Assembly: GCF_012933505.1 (NCBI RefSeq)
Contig: NZ_JABBNB010000004.1
Coordinates: forward strand, 62,001-126,000
Length of the DNA: 64,000 nucleotides
Origin: Gordonia asplenii
GTDB taxonomy: Bacteria; Actinomycetota; Actinomycetes; Mycobacteriales; Mycobacteriaceae
Reading direction: 5' to 3'
The stretch's first letter is position 1. Each line of letters opens with the position of its first letter. Of the stretch, positions 53,591 through 60,654 are shown one piece after another. Position numbers and translations under genes: made by a program. The notes beneath the pieces are model-generated. The model saw only the letters and a program-made list of their open reading frames with translations, did no database searches and was not told the origin of the DNA.

Positions 53591-54414
53591 CGTGGATTCG
53601 CACTGACGACAACTTCACCGACTGGCCTGTGTTCGAGAGTCTGGACTTTGCCGCGCGCTGGCACTACCTCGCGCTGATTCACCTGTGCGGCCGGACATTC
53701 CGCTACGACGGCCGGCTTCGCGCGGTTGACGTCCGCAGAGCATCCGACGTGCCTGACCCCGACGCTTGCACCGAACAGCTGATTGTCACAGGTTTGGTCA
53801 CGCGTGACGGTGACGGTTACAAACTTGCGCGCATTGACGAACACATGCCCCCGCCGAGCATGAGGGACGGTCGGCGCAAGGAAAGCCAGAGGGACCGTCA
53901 GAGACGTGCGCGGCTCCACAAGCAGGGGAACCACTGCGAATGCCTACCTGAAAATTGTGACGCCGCAACGGCTCCCGACGCCCCGGTCACAAGTGAGGTC
54001 ACGCGTGACCCCGGGACAGGTCAGGTTCCGGGTACAGGTCTGGCCGCGATGAGAACGGAGTTCTACACCTGCGTATGCGGTGAACCGGCGCCCTCCGGCG
54101 AACAGTTCCATCCCGCTTGTGCCGACTCTGCTCGCCGGTGTGCCCTGTGCCTCACGACGAAGGTCGCGGGCACGAAGGTGCGAGGCACCGATCGCCAAAA
54201 GGTCTACTGCGATCCCTGTTTCGCGGTTGTCCGGGCATTGCTCCCGAGTCTCTCGACCAATCGGCGCGAGATAACCCTCGCAGACCTGACGGCCTTGCTG
54301 CGGGCCGCTGACGAGCGCGAGGTCGCCGACGTCATGGAGCGAAGTCTCGGGCCGCTCCCGAAGGCGAGGGCGCTGTCGGAAGTGCTACGCCCCTTGATTG
54401 GGAGGGCGTCATGA
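53587..54414 (+). CDS. Phage replisome-organizer-like protein with Cys-rich C-terminus
   Basis: 275 residues from GTG (GTGA overlap). The N-terminus WIRTDDNFTDWPVFESLDFAARWHYLALIHLCGRT resembles winged-helix replication organizers of actinophages. A central basic linker RKESQRDRQRRARLHKQG precedes Cys pairs: CECLPENC, then CVCGE, CALC and YCDPC in residues 155-215, a probable zinc-binding module. Likely element DNA replication or regulation; the match is by pattern, not proven. Confidence 0.65.
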   Translation: MTWIRTDDNFTDWPVFESLDFAARWHYLALIHLCGRTFRYDGRLRAVDVRRASDVPDPDACTEQLIVTGLVTRDGDGYKLARIDEHMPPPSMRDGRRKESQRDRQRRARLHKQGNHCECLPENCDAATAPDAPVTSEVTRDPGTGQVPGTGLAAMRTEFYTCVCGEPAPSGEQFHPACADSARRCALCLTTKVAGTKVRGTDRQKVYCDPCFAVVRALLPSLSTNRREITLADLTALLRAADEREVADVMERSLGPLPKARALSEVLRPLIGRAS

Positions 54415-54455
54415 ATGAAATAGCAAGTGATACAACAAGATTGGAGGACACTTGA
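54411..54455 (+). CDS. Candidate 14-residue coupling peptide
   Basis: ATG 54411 overlaps the previous stop (ATGA). The frame ends in TGA that overlaps the next gene's TTG start (TTGA). The segment is unusually A-rich for this window. It may only serve to carry ribosomes to the next start. Too short to judge as a protein. Confidence 0.3.
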   Translation: MNEIASDTTRLEDT

Positions 54456-54760
54456 TCGAGAGTTTCACCACGTGGTTCGACGCTCAGACCGCGAAGTCCA
54501 GAACGTGGGCGCGCGCTCGCTGGCATCGCGTCGTCGCGGGTCAGGTCATGTGCGCGATGCTGACTGACCGTGATCGCGAAGTTGGTGGTGCCGTCGCGAT
54601 CCCGGCAGTGAATCCCGACGAAGCGGTTCAGGCCATCGAGATCTGGAGATCCGGTCGGCGCGTCGTGCTCGACGGCTACTTCCGGTTGACGTCGGACGAG
54701 GCACTCGAGCTCGCCCGCGAACTCGCACGTCACGCCGCGGCAATCGACCGGGCGGACTGA
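54452..54760 (+). CDS. Small element protein, unknown function
   Basis: 102 residues from TTG 54452 with a GGAGG site. Not recognised. Mixed alpha/beta content: WFDAQTAKSRTWARARWHRVVAGQVMCAMLTD at the N-terminus, a central AVQAIEIWRSGRRVVLDGYFRLT, and a C-terminal helix DEALELARELARHAAAIDRAD. Confidence 0.6.
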   Translation: MIESFTTWFDAQTAKSRTWARARWHRVVAGQVMCAMLTDRDREVGGAVAIPAVNPDEAVQAIEIWRSGRRVVLDGYFRLTSDEALELARELARHAAAIDRAD

Positions 54761-54761
54761 G

Positions 54762-54917
54762 ATGGGCCGACGACGCCAGAAGCACAAGGGCAAAGCGCGC
54801 CCAAGGTCATGGCACCACCGAGGCGCCGGCCCCGACGCCGCGTTTCGGGCAGCTGCCCGCACGCTCGACCGCGCGATTCGACGCGGTGAACGCGATCGAG
54901 AGGAGGGCGACGAATGA
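54762..54917 (+). CDS. Small basic element protein
   Basis: 51 residues starting MGRRRQKHKGKARPRSWHH, rich in Arg/Lys, then a helix AAFRAAARTLDRAIRRGERDREE. One base after the previous stop; its own stop overlaps the next start (ATGA). Could bind nucleic acid. Not recognised. Confidence 0.55.
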   Translation: MGRRRQKHKGKARPRSWHHRGAGPDAAFRAAARTLDRAIRRGERDREEGDE

Positions 54918-55546
54918 CTCGATATGTCGATTCGCCCGCCGGTGAGCGTCGCTACGGCGTGCCGATCGGTACTCCGATCACCGGCGGTCGACACCGGCTC
55001 GCGGAAGACATGAAGGGTGTCCGCTCGATGGACACCCACAGCCGTATCGAGCGTGCCACGGTCGACGACATCATGAAGCCGCCGAAGTTCACCACGAGCA
55101 CGCTTAAGGAGCATCTCCGCTCGCTCGGCGTCGACCCCGTGCCCGGTCGGTACGACTACGCAGCGGTCACGAAGTCGCTGAACGCGTCGCTTCGCGACTC
55201 CTACGCCGACACTCGCGAAGCCGTGACGACCGACACGATCGCCAGCGAGACCGACTATTCCGCCGCAGCGCTGATCGACACCCTGGCGGATCACGCGCTG
55301 GTCGATGACGCGCCGGACCTGCACGCACTCGTTGACGCGGGCCACTGGGACGACGCTCCCGCCGTTTGGAAGGCATTCGAGGGCGGGGGCATCCCGTGGG
55401 CGAATGACCAGCGAAACCCGGCGCTCGACGACAGACCAGCGGTCCGAACCCTGACGCCTGCCGAAGAAGCCAGGGTCATGAAAATGCTCGGTCGCGACCG
55501 CGGCCGCAAGATCACACCGATGAGACACCGAGGAGTTCCGAAATGA
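54914..55546 (+). CDS. Element protein of unknown function (210 residues)
   Basis: A GAGAGGAGGG site precedes ATG 54914. Not recognised. Visible: an N-terminal strand-rich part RYVDSPAGERRYGVPIGTPITGG, a middle KFTTSTLKEHLRSLGVDPVPGRYDYAAVTKSLNASL, acidic stretch DDAPDLHALVDAGHWDDAPAVWKAFE, and a C-terminal TPAEEARVMKMLGRDRGRK. It overlaps the next gene by 4 bp. Confidence 0.6.
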   Translation: MTRYVDSPAGERRYGVPIGTPITGGRHRLAEDMKGVRSMDTHSRIERATVDDIMKPPKFTTSTLKEHLRSLGVDPVPGRYDYAAVTKSLNASLRDSYADTREAVTTDTIASETDYSAAALIDTLADHALVDDAPDLHALVDAGHWDDAPAVWKAFEGGGIPWANDQRNPALDDRPAVRTLTPAEEARVMKMLGRDRGRKITPMRHRGVPK

Positions 55547-56175
55547 CCAATCCTGTTGCGCCCAAACGTAATAGCCCCGTCACGCCGAACCGTGATAAGA
55601 CCGTTAACACGGCACGCAAGGCGCCGACCGCTGCACAGCTCGCCGACGCGATCAAGGCCAAGGGCTACAAGCCCAAGCCGAAGACCGCGTCCAAGCCGAA
55701 GACCGAAGCGCCCACGACGCCGTGCCCGGCGTGCGGGTCCGACGCCGTCGAGATCGACCGCGCCGCGCTGAACAGCAATACCCCCAACCGCGAGATCGAC
55801 GCCGCACGCGCCGACCGCGCAGCACGCCTTGCCGACCGCGCCGGAAACTACGAAGAAGGTATCTATCGACGCGACCTGAGCGCCGTTCTCCGCGCGCAGA
55901 GCGTCGAAACGCCCGCGGCTACCGGACCGGCGAAGTCGGGTACCGAGACGTGCCCCGCGTGCGGTGCCACCAACGTGACCGTCGACCGCGCCAAGCTGAG
56001 CCCTATCGGCGCGCGACGCCTGCGGTCCTCTACGGCGTCGAGCATCGACGCGATCCGCGAGGGCAAGAAGCGCCCCAAGCTCGACCAGGTTAAGGCGCAC
56101 AACGCCAAGGCCAAGCGCTTGCGCGACGCCGAGCTGGAGGCGCGCGGTATGGGACCTGGAGGAGATGCAGCATGA
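55543..56175 (+). CDS. Duplicated CPACG zinc-ribbon protein
   Basis: 210 residues. A Lys/Pro/Thr-rich N-terminus leads to two similar modules, each with CPACGSDAV-EIDRA or CPACGATNV-TVDRA followed by a helical arm, about 80 residues apart. Each module has only one CxxC pair, so zinc may bridge the two. C-terminus is basic. Possibly a small nucleic-acid binding or scaffold-like protein; function unknown. Confidence 0.6.
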   Translation: MTNPVAPKRNSPVTPNRDKTVNTARKAPTAAQLADAIKAKGYKPKPKTASKPKTEAPTTPCPACGSDAVEIDRAALNSNTPNREIDAARADRAARLADRAGNYEEGIYRRDLSAVLRAQSVETPAATGPAKSGTETCPACGATNVTVDRAKLSPIGARRLRSSTASSIDAIREGKKRPKLDQVKAHNAKAKRLRDAELEARGMGPGGDAA

Positions 56176-56411
56176 GCGTGAAGAAGGTGGGACTTGAGCC
56201 CGCTCTACTCGCCGATGAGCGACGCCGGATCGACCGAGCCGTCGACCGGCGTGCTGCGTTGCGCGAACGTACCCAGGTGCTGGCCGAGCGATTCCGCCGC
56301 ACGAAGGAACGTCACGCGATCACCGCCGATCATGCCGACTTTGTTCAGGCACTTGAGATTCATCGTGTCTGGGCCGCTCTCCAGGCCGAGATCGACGCTG
56401 AGCGTGATTAG
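56172..56411 (+). CDS. Small helical element protein
   Basis: 79 residues, nearly all predicted helix and rich in Arg/Glu/Ala: DERRRIDRAVDRRAALRERTQVLAERFRRTKER. Coiled-coil-like. It overlaps the upstream stop (ATGA) and lies 10 bp before the terminase-like gene. Not recognised. Confidence 0.55.
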   Translation: MSVKKVGLEPALLADERRRIDRAVDRRAALRERTQVLAERFRRTKERHAITADHADFVQALEIHRVWAALQAEIDAERD

Positions 56412-56421
56412 GAGAGGAGGC

Positions 56422-56907
56422 ATGGAAGGTTCCGCGCGCGCGTCCGGCGTCCGGCCTGCCGACGTCGAGGTCGAGATCCGGCGTATGCACGACCAGGGCG
56501 CTACCCAGGGTGAAACCGCTCGCGCCCTGGGCGTGTCCCCTGCCTCACTGAGTCGCTGGTCCAAGCGCGCTGGTCTGTTCTGGGGTATCCCGCCTCGGGT
56601 GGAGTTCGCCCGGGCCGAGCGTCTCCGGGCAGCACGTGCACAGCTCGCCGAGGAGGCACTCGCCGACGCGCTTGAATTGCGAAAACGGTTGTGGGACAAG
56701 GTAACTGAGCACGTCGTCACAGCGGACGGGGTGGAGAAGGTCATCCACGACTTGCCGTCAGCGCGTGCAGTTCGGGATCTCGCGAGCGCGATCGAGCGCC
56801 TGAGCCGTATTTCGGATCACGAGTCGGTCGGCGCCACCAACGACGCGGTGAGCATGGTCGACGCCTTGACCGTTCAGCTCCGCGAGTGGAAGGAGGCCAA
56901 CCCTTGA
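56422..56907 (+). CDS. Small-terminase-like HTH protein
   Basis: 161 residues. N-terminal HTH: VEVEIRRMHDQGATQGETARALGVSPASLSRWSKRAGLFWG. A long central helix (RAERLRAARAQLAEEALADALELRKRLWDKV) and C-terminal helices follow. Order and size resemble phage small terminase subunits, which bind pac or cos DNA, but a plain DNA-binding regulator cannot be excluded. GGAG lies 8 bp upstream. It is translationally coupled to the minor capsid gene. No large terminase is present. Confidence 0.6.
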   Translation: MEGSARASGVRPADVEVEIRRMHDQGATQGETARALGVSPASLSRWSKRAGLFWGIPPRVEFARAERLRAARAQLAEEALADALELRKRLWDKVTEHVVTADGVEKVIHDLPSARAVRDLASAIERLSRISDHESVGATNDAVSMVDALTVQLREWKEANP

Positions 56908-57854
56908 GGTTGGAGGTGAAAATCGTTGGCGACGTCATCGTCGCCCGCGCTATCCGCGACGACGGTTCGGTGTCCGGCGTGCAGCGGGGTACGAACCTCC
57001 TGCTCCAGCGCCCCGAGGTCCGCCGTCAGACCGCGCAACTCCTGGCCCAAGAGCGCGCCCAGGAGGCCGCGCAGATGAAGCGGGATGGTTGGTCGACCGT
57101 CGTGATCAACGACCGCTCGGACGCCGTACGCCGCGCCGTGCCGCAGGTGCTTCGTTCGACGGACGACATCTATCGGCGCGTGGTTCAACAGGTCATGTCG
57201 CAACCCTTGACCACGACCACCGAGGACGAACGACTCGCTGCGGTTCAGCGCGCGTTGGACAAGTTCGCCTCACGGGGCATCACGGCGTTCGTCGACGAGC
57301 GGGGGCGCCGATGGGGCTTGGACTCGTACCTGGAGATGGCGACCAGGACGGCCGTCGCCCGGGCGTCGATCGACGTGTTCGCGGCCGACCAGCAAGCGCA
57401 GGGGCGCGGTCTCGCGCTGGTGTCGCAGCACGTCGATTGCGCACCGCAGTGTGCCCCGTACCAGGGTCGAGTCCTGTCGTTGTCCGGCGCGACAACCGGA
57501 GATGTCCGCGCCCGCGACGGTCAGGTTCCGGTGGTCGCGAGTCTCGCCGAGGCCAGGGCGCGCGGCTTCGGTCACCCAGGGTGCCGACACTACCTTCTGC
57601 CCTGGGCAGAGGGCGACGAGTACGTCGAACCGCGCCCTGTCGACCCGCAGGCGTACCGCGACAGTCAGGAACTCCGCCGACGCGAGCGTGCCGTTCGCGC
57701 TGCGCAGCTTGAGCAGGCACGGGCCATCACCCGTCCTGCCAGGGGCGCGGCTCGACGCCGTGTCGCAGCGGCTCAGAAGGCGATGTACGAGCACGCGAGA
57801 GCGGCCCAGATCAGAACCCAGCAGCACCGAACGGTTGCGAACGGGGCGCGCTAG
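56904..57854 (+). CDS. Phage minor capsid (min_cap2/MuF-like) protein
   Basis: 316 residues from TTG 56904 (TTGA overlap, AAGGAGG site 7 bp upstream); a GTG at 56886 is possible. The min_cap2 core is clear: GRRWGLDSYLEMATRTAVARASIDVF, then VSQHVDCAPQCAPYQGRVLSL and FGHPGCRHYLLPW with conserved Cys and His. The C-terminus is a long basic helix. Such proteins sit near the portal inside phage heads. Here it occurs without portal or capsid genes. Confidence 0.82.
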   Translation: MRLEVKIVGDVIVARAIRDDGSVSGVQRGTNLLLQRPEVRRQTAQLLAQERAQEAAQMKRDGWSTVVINDRSDAVRRAVPQVLRSTDDIYRRVVQQVMSQPLTTTTEDERLAAVQRALDKFASRGITAFVDERGRRWGLDSYLEMATRTAVARASIDVFAADQQAQGRGLALVSQHVDCAPQCAPYQGRVLSLSGATTGDVRARDGQVPVVASLAEARARGFGHPGCRHYLLPWAEGDEYVEPRPVDPQAYRDSQELRRRERAVRAAQLEQARAITRPARGAARRRVAAAQKAMYEHARAAQIRTQQHRTVANGAR

Positions 57855-57932
57855 CAACGCTGGTAAGCTCGACGGTGGTATCAGTTCGGGTTGTAGCTGA
57901 TCACAATCTCGCGCGGCACGGCATGGACAACC

Positions 57933-57948
57933 CCCGAAGCGATTCGGG
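57933..57948 (+). terminator. Small hairpin in the gap after the capsid gene
   Basis: CCCGAA-GCGA-TTCGGG is a perfect 6-bp stem in the 129-bp gap. No T-run. Weak terminator or leader structure. Confidence 0.3.
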
Positions 57949-57983
57949 ATCGAGTATCCATGCAAGTGAAGGGACGAAACCCA

Positions 57984-58223
57984 ATGCGCGACAACACCAA
58001 TCGCGTCGCACGTCTGCGACGGCTGGCCAAGACCAACGGGCTGTTGCTGGTCAAGAGTCGCCGGCGTGATCCGAGCGCCGACGACTACGGGCTGTATGTG
58101 CTTGTGGATGACAGCAAGGGAAACCGCATCGGCCGCTACGGAGGCCAGGCCGCAGCGTCGGCGTTCTGGAGAGGCGAGGGGACGACGCTCGACGGCATTG
58201 CCGCTGAACTTGGTATCCACTGA
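57984..58223 (+). CDS. Small element protein, conserved in actinophage-like elements (unknown)
   Basis: 79 residues from ATG 57984 with an AAGGGAC site. The frame also opens at ATG 57960. LRRLAKTNGLLLVKSRRRDPSADDYGLYVLVDDSKGNRIGRYGGQAAASAFW is a compact alpha/beta sequence. Function unknown. A strong terminator follows. Confidence 0.65.
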   Translation: MRDNTNRVARLRRLAKTNGLLLVKSRRRDPSADDYGLYVLVDDSKGNRIGRYGGQAAASAFWRGEGTTLDGIAAELGIH

Positions 58224-58239
58224 CCCGAACGACAAAAGC

Positions 58240-58261
58240 GCCCCCGACCAGCGTCGGGGGC
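58240..58261. terminator. Bidirectional terminator
   Basis: An 8-9-bp GC stem CCCCCGAC/GTCGGGGG with a 4-base loop; read leftward it is followed by CTTTTG. It separates the rightward operon from the convergent 68-residue gene. Confidence 0.85.
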
Positions 58262-58277
58262 ACTCTCGTCTGTGCGG

Positions 58278-58484
58278 TCAGTGGCGAATGGCGACACCGG
58301 CCGACCGGCGACCGGCGCAGTCTCGCGCGTCGGCTTCGGTCGAGTGCTGACAGAGCACTACCCACGTCCGTGTGAGGTAGCGCGGGTGCTCACACACCGC
58401 TATCCACGTCCGAGACCGGAACGTCTCGACGCTCCAGGCGACGGCGCCGGTCGTGAATTGGTGCTTGTTGCAGGTGCGGTACAT
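58278..58484 (-). CDS. 68-residue Cys/His-rich protein next to attR
   Basis: ATG 58484 has a clear GGAGGG site 8 bp upstream, which supports a real gene. Residues 5-55 hold Cys and His in a pseudo-repeat: TWIAVCEHPRYLTR then TWVVLCQHSTEADA, with a further CNKH near the N-terminus. It might bind a metal. It is the only leftward gene at the right end, placed where satellites and prophages often carry an accessory gene. Confidence 0.6.
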   Translation of the reverse strand: MYRTCNKHQFTTGAVAWSVETFRSRTWIAVCEHPRYLTRTWVVLCQHSTEADARDCAGRRSAGVAIRH

Positions 58485-58507
58485 GGTTGGTTCCCTCCAG
58501 GGTTTCG

Positions 58508-58540
58508 TCCCGCAGCCGTCCCGCAGTGGTCCCGCAGTAG
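58508..58540. repeat. Arm-type integrase sites, right cluster
   Basis: Three tandem GTCCCGCAG units on an 11-bp period. The last two units, 58516-58540, are identical to 51584-51608. They lie 111 bp inside attR. Confidence 0.75.
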
Positions 58541-58596
58541 GTCCAACACGTCCGGCTGTAACCAATACTTTCAGCGGTGTAGTTCACGCGATCGGT

Positions 58597-58614
58597 GCAG
58601 GTGAGAGCGGTTTT
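58597..58614. repeat. Inner 18-bp repeat on the attR side
   Basis: GCAGGTGAGAGCGGTTTT matches 51536-51553 at 17 of 18 positions. Confidence 0.55.
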
Positions 58615-58651
58615 GTTGCGCGCTGACCTGGGAGGGTGAAAACCGTGAAGA

Positions 58652-58699
58652 ACTCGTTCGCATCGAGTAGGTCGGGAGTTCGATTCTCCCTAGCTCCAC
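58652..58699 (+). repeat. attR core: 48-bp direct repeat
   Basis: A 3' tRNA-Ala fragment identical to 51478-51525. It lacks the 5' half and is not a functional tRNA. It is followed by CAACC... rather than CCA, showing what the uninterrupted host gene's 3' flank probably looked like. Confidence 0.95.
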
Positions 58700-58920
58700 A
58701 ACCACGAGACCCCCTCTGGCCTGGGATGGAGCAGGAGCGAGGGGGTATCGGCGTCGGAAGGCCGAAGGACACAGCGAGGGCACGCGCAGCGACCCTGCGG
58801 GCCGCGTGCTAACGTCTCATCAGCAAGTCCTTGTAGATCGGCTAGGCGAATCTTCGGGCTGCCTGCTGCCGGATCAGCCTGATTGTCGAGATACGGTTCG
58901 GAGTCTGAGACGCTGAATGT
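58700..58920. other. Host flank right of the element
   Basis: 220 bp without a convincing gene. An 8-bp ACCCCCTC/GAGGGGGT stem at 58711-58748 could be the original terminator of the tRNA gene. Confidence 0.4.
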
Positions 58921-59226
58921 ATGACCACCGCGATCCCGCTCGACACGGAAGCAATCGCTGCGGTGTCCGTGCGGTATGGGGTCGAGCGGTTGCGGATCTT
59001 CGGTTCGGTACTAACCGACCGCTTCGATCCGGGCCGTAGCGATGTCGATTTTCTGGTGGAGTTCAAGAGTGATCGCGAGAACGTGTTTCATGACTACTTT
59101 GACCTCAAGGTGGCGCTCGAACAGATCGTTGGGTGCGATGTCGATCTGGTCGTTGCCAATGCCGTGAAGAATCCTTATGTGGCCAAGTCGATCTTCGACG
59201 GCGCTGAAGAGGTCTACGCGGCCTGA
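58921..59226 (+). CDS. MNT-domain nucleotidyltransferase antitoxin (MntA-like)
   Basis: 101 residues. The minimal nucleotidyltransferase motif is LRIFGSVLTDRFDPGRSDVDFLVEF (GS-x10-DxD type), with a third acidic residue in CDVDLVV. In type VII toxin-antitoxin systems MntA adds AMP to a Tyr of the HEPN RNase and silences it. The partner gene 30 bp downstream is broken, so this is now an orphan. It lies just outside the integrated element. Confidence 0.88.
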   Translation: MTTAIPLDTEAIAAVSVRYGVERLRIFGSVLTDRFDPGRSDVDFLVEFKSDRENVFHDYFDLKVALEQIVGCDVDLVVANAVKNPYVAKSIFDGAEEVYAA

Positions 59227-59256
59227 CAACAGCGAGGCCGCGTACCTTGGGACGCG

Positions 59257-59512
59257 TTGACCGCAGCACGAGACGCGCGGTTGTTCCTCGCCGAGATCTC
59301 ACTTGATGGCTACGTCGGCAACCTACTCTTGGAGTCTGCGACCGAGCGTCAGATGGAGATCATGAGCATCTCGCTGATCGAATACCGCACGGGCACAAGA
59401 TTATTGGCATGCGCAACGTGCTTGTGCACGGGTACGCCCAGGTAGACAGCTCGATATTTGGGAGAGGAACTGCTCGCCGGGTTCGACAAGGATCTGTCGC
59501 TTCACAAGTAGT
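59257..59512 (+). pseudogene. Decayed HEPN toxin gene
   Basis: From TTG 59257 the frame encodes TAARDARLFLAEISLDGYVGNLLLE, a typical HEPN N-terminus, then loses the pattern near 59360. From about 59392 another frame gives HKIIGMRNVLVHGYAQVDSSI, containing the HEPN RNase motif R-x4-H. So the middle of the gene is deleted and the frame shifted. The catalytic motif remains only as a remnant, and no active toxin should be made. Confidence 0.82.
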
Positions 59513-59583
59513 TGGCTGGCGCGATTCTTTGAGGACTTAGTGACGTGGGAACCCACCGTACCGACACCTGCGACAATCACAGC

Positions 59584-60600
59584 GTGCAGCAACACATCCG
59601 GCGTGCCGAACTCTCCGATGGGACGTCGGTCGCCTATGCGGTCTCCGGCACCGGGCCGCCGCTGCTGTTGATGCCCGGTTGGGTGTCCCACGTCGAACTG
59701 GACTGGGCGCTGGCACCCGGTCGGCGATTCTTCGAGGCGCTCAGCGACGGCCGCACCCTGCTGCGCTACGACCGTTCGGGTTCGGGACTGTCCGAGCCCG
59801 TCCCCGACGTCGACATCGTCGAGCGCGAGTTCCAGATCATCGCCGCGGTGCTCGACGCCGCCGCCTACGACGTCGTCGACCTGCTCGGCATGTCGCTGTC
59901 CGCGCCGCTCGCGGTCAAATGGGCTGCGGCACAACCGAAGTCGGTCCGCAGGATGGTCCTCTACGGCGGCTGGCTCGACGGTGCCCGGCTCGCCGATGCA
60001 CAGGTGCAAGCGCACGTCCTCGGACTCGTCGAGCAGCATTGGGGTTTCGGATCGCAGATCCTGACCGAGATCTTCGCGCCCGACGCCGACGCCGCGTTCC
60101 GCACGGCCTTCGCGACTCTGCAGCGCGACGCCGCAGGACCCGACTTCGCACGTGCCATGCTCGACGCCGGCTACCGCATCAGCGTCGCAACAGAATCGGC
60201 GAAGGTAACCGCACCGACGACGGTCATTCATCGCGACGGTGACCGCGCCGCGCCTATCGCCGAGGGGCGACGACTCGCGGCAGCGATCCCCGGCGCACGG
60301 TTAGTCGTCCTGCCGGGCCGCGCCCACATCCCGTATGTCGGCGACGTCGACACCCTGATCGATCACATCCGGGCAGGACTCGGCCTGCCCAAGACGCGTG
60401 CGCACACCGCGCCCCGGTTGACCGCCCGACAGCTCCAGGTGGCGGCCCTGGTCGCTGCGGGCATGACCAATCGCGAGGTGGCAGCCGAACTAGTCATCTC
60501 CGAACGGTCGGCGGAGTCGCACGTCGAGCGCATTCGCACGCGCCTGGGACTTCGATCCCGCGCACAACTCGCCGCCTGGTACGCGACGACATACCCGTGA
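59584..60600 (+). CDS. Alpha/beta hydrolase fused to a LuxR HTH
   Basis: 338 residues from GTG 59584. Residues 1-265 are an alpha/beta hydrolase (LLMPGWVSHVELDW; YDRSGSGLS; His in PGRAHIPYVGD). The nucleophile elbow reads GMSLSA, so the usual GxSxG has lost its last Gly. Residues 275-338 are a LuxR HTH (LTARQLQVAALVAAGMTNREVAAELVISERSAESHVERIRTRLGL). Probably a ligand-sensing transcription factor. A GACAAT -10 lies just upstream, suggesting a leaderless transcript. Confidence 0.88.
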   Translation: MQQHIRRAELSDGTSVAYAVSGTGPPLLLMPGWVSHVELDWALAPGRRFFEALSDGRTLLRYDRSGSGLSEPVPDVDIVEREFQIIAAVLDAAAYDVVDLLGMSLSAPLAVKWAAAQPKSVRRMVLYGGWLDGARLADAQVQAHVLGLVEQHWGFGSQILTEIFAPDADAAFRTAFATLQRDAAGPDFARAMLDAGYRISVATESAKVTAPTTVIHRDGDRAAPIAEGRRLAAAIPGARLVVLPGRAHIPYVGDVDTLIDHIRAGLGLPKTRAHTAPRLTARQLQVAALVAAGMTNREVAAELVISERSAESHVERIRTRLGLRSRAQLAAWYATTYP

Positions 60601-60654
60601 AAGTGCGGTATTTCCACGGCTGATTCCTTCCGCCGTCCGCGTCAGGATCGAGTC

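Larger units (their letters stand above)
51478..58699. mobile_element. Integrated phage-satellite-like element in tRNA-Ala(CGC)
   Basis: Bounded by perfect 48-bp att repeats. It contains, left to right: integrase and a small HTH gene leftward; then rightward an excisionase-like gene, short proteins, a DNA-replication-like or zinc-finger protein, several unknowns, a small-terminase-like HTH protein, a minor capsid (min_cap2-type) protein and a small protein; finally a leftward 68-residue gene beside attR. No large terminase, portal, major capsid, protease or tail gene is present. All frames are intact and most overlap by 4 bp, which argues against a decaying prophage. Confidence 0.85.

Noticed and set aside
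54332..55528. Minus-strand open frame of 398 codons within the element
   Set aside because: It runs antisense to several overlapping plus-strand genes that have start-stop coupling and ribosome sites.
58652..58699. Second tRNA-Ala gene
   Set aside because: Only the 3' half is present; the acceptor 5' strand and D arm are missing. It is the attR duplicate.
51478..58699. Simple degraded prophage remnant
   Set aside because: All genes are intact and closely coupled, att and arm sites are perfect, and control sites are in place, so decay is not supported, though it cannot be fully excluded.
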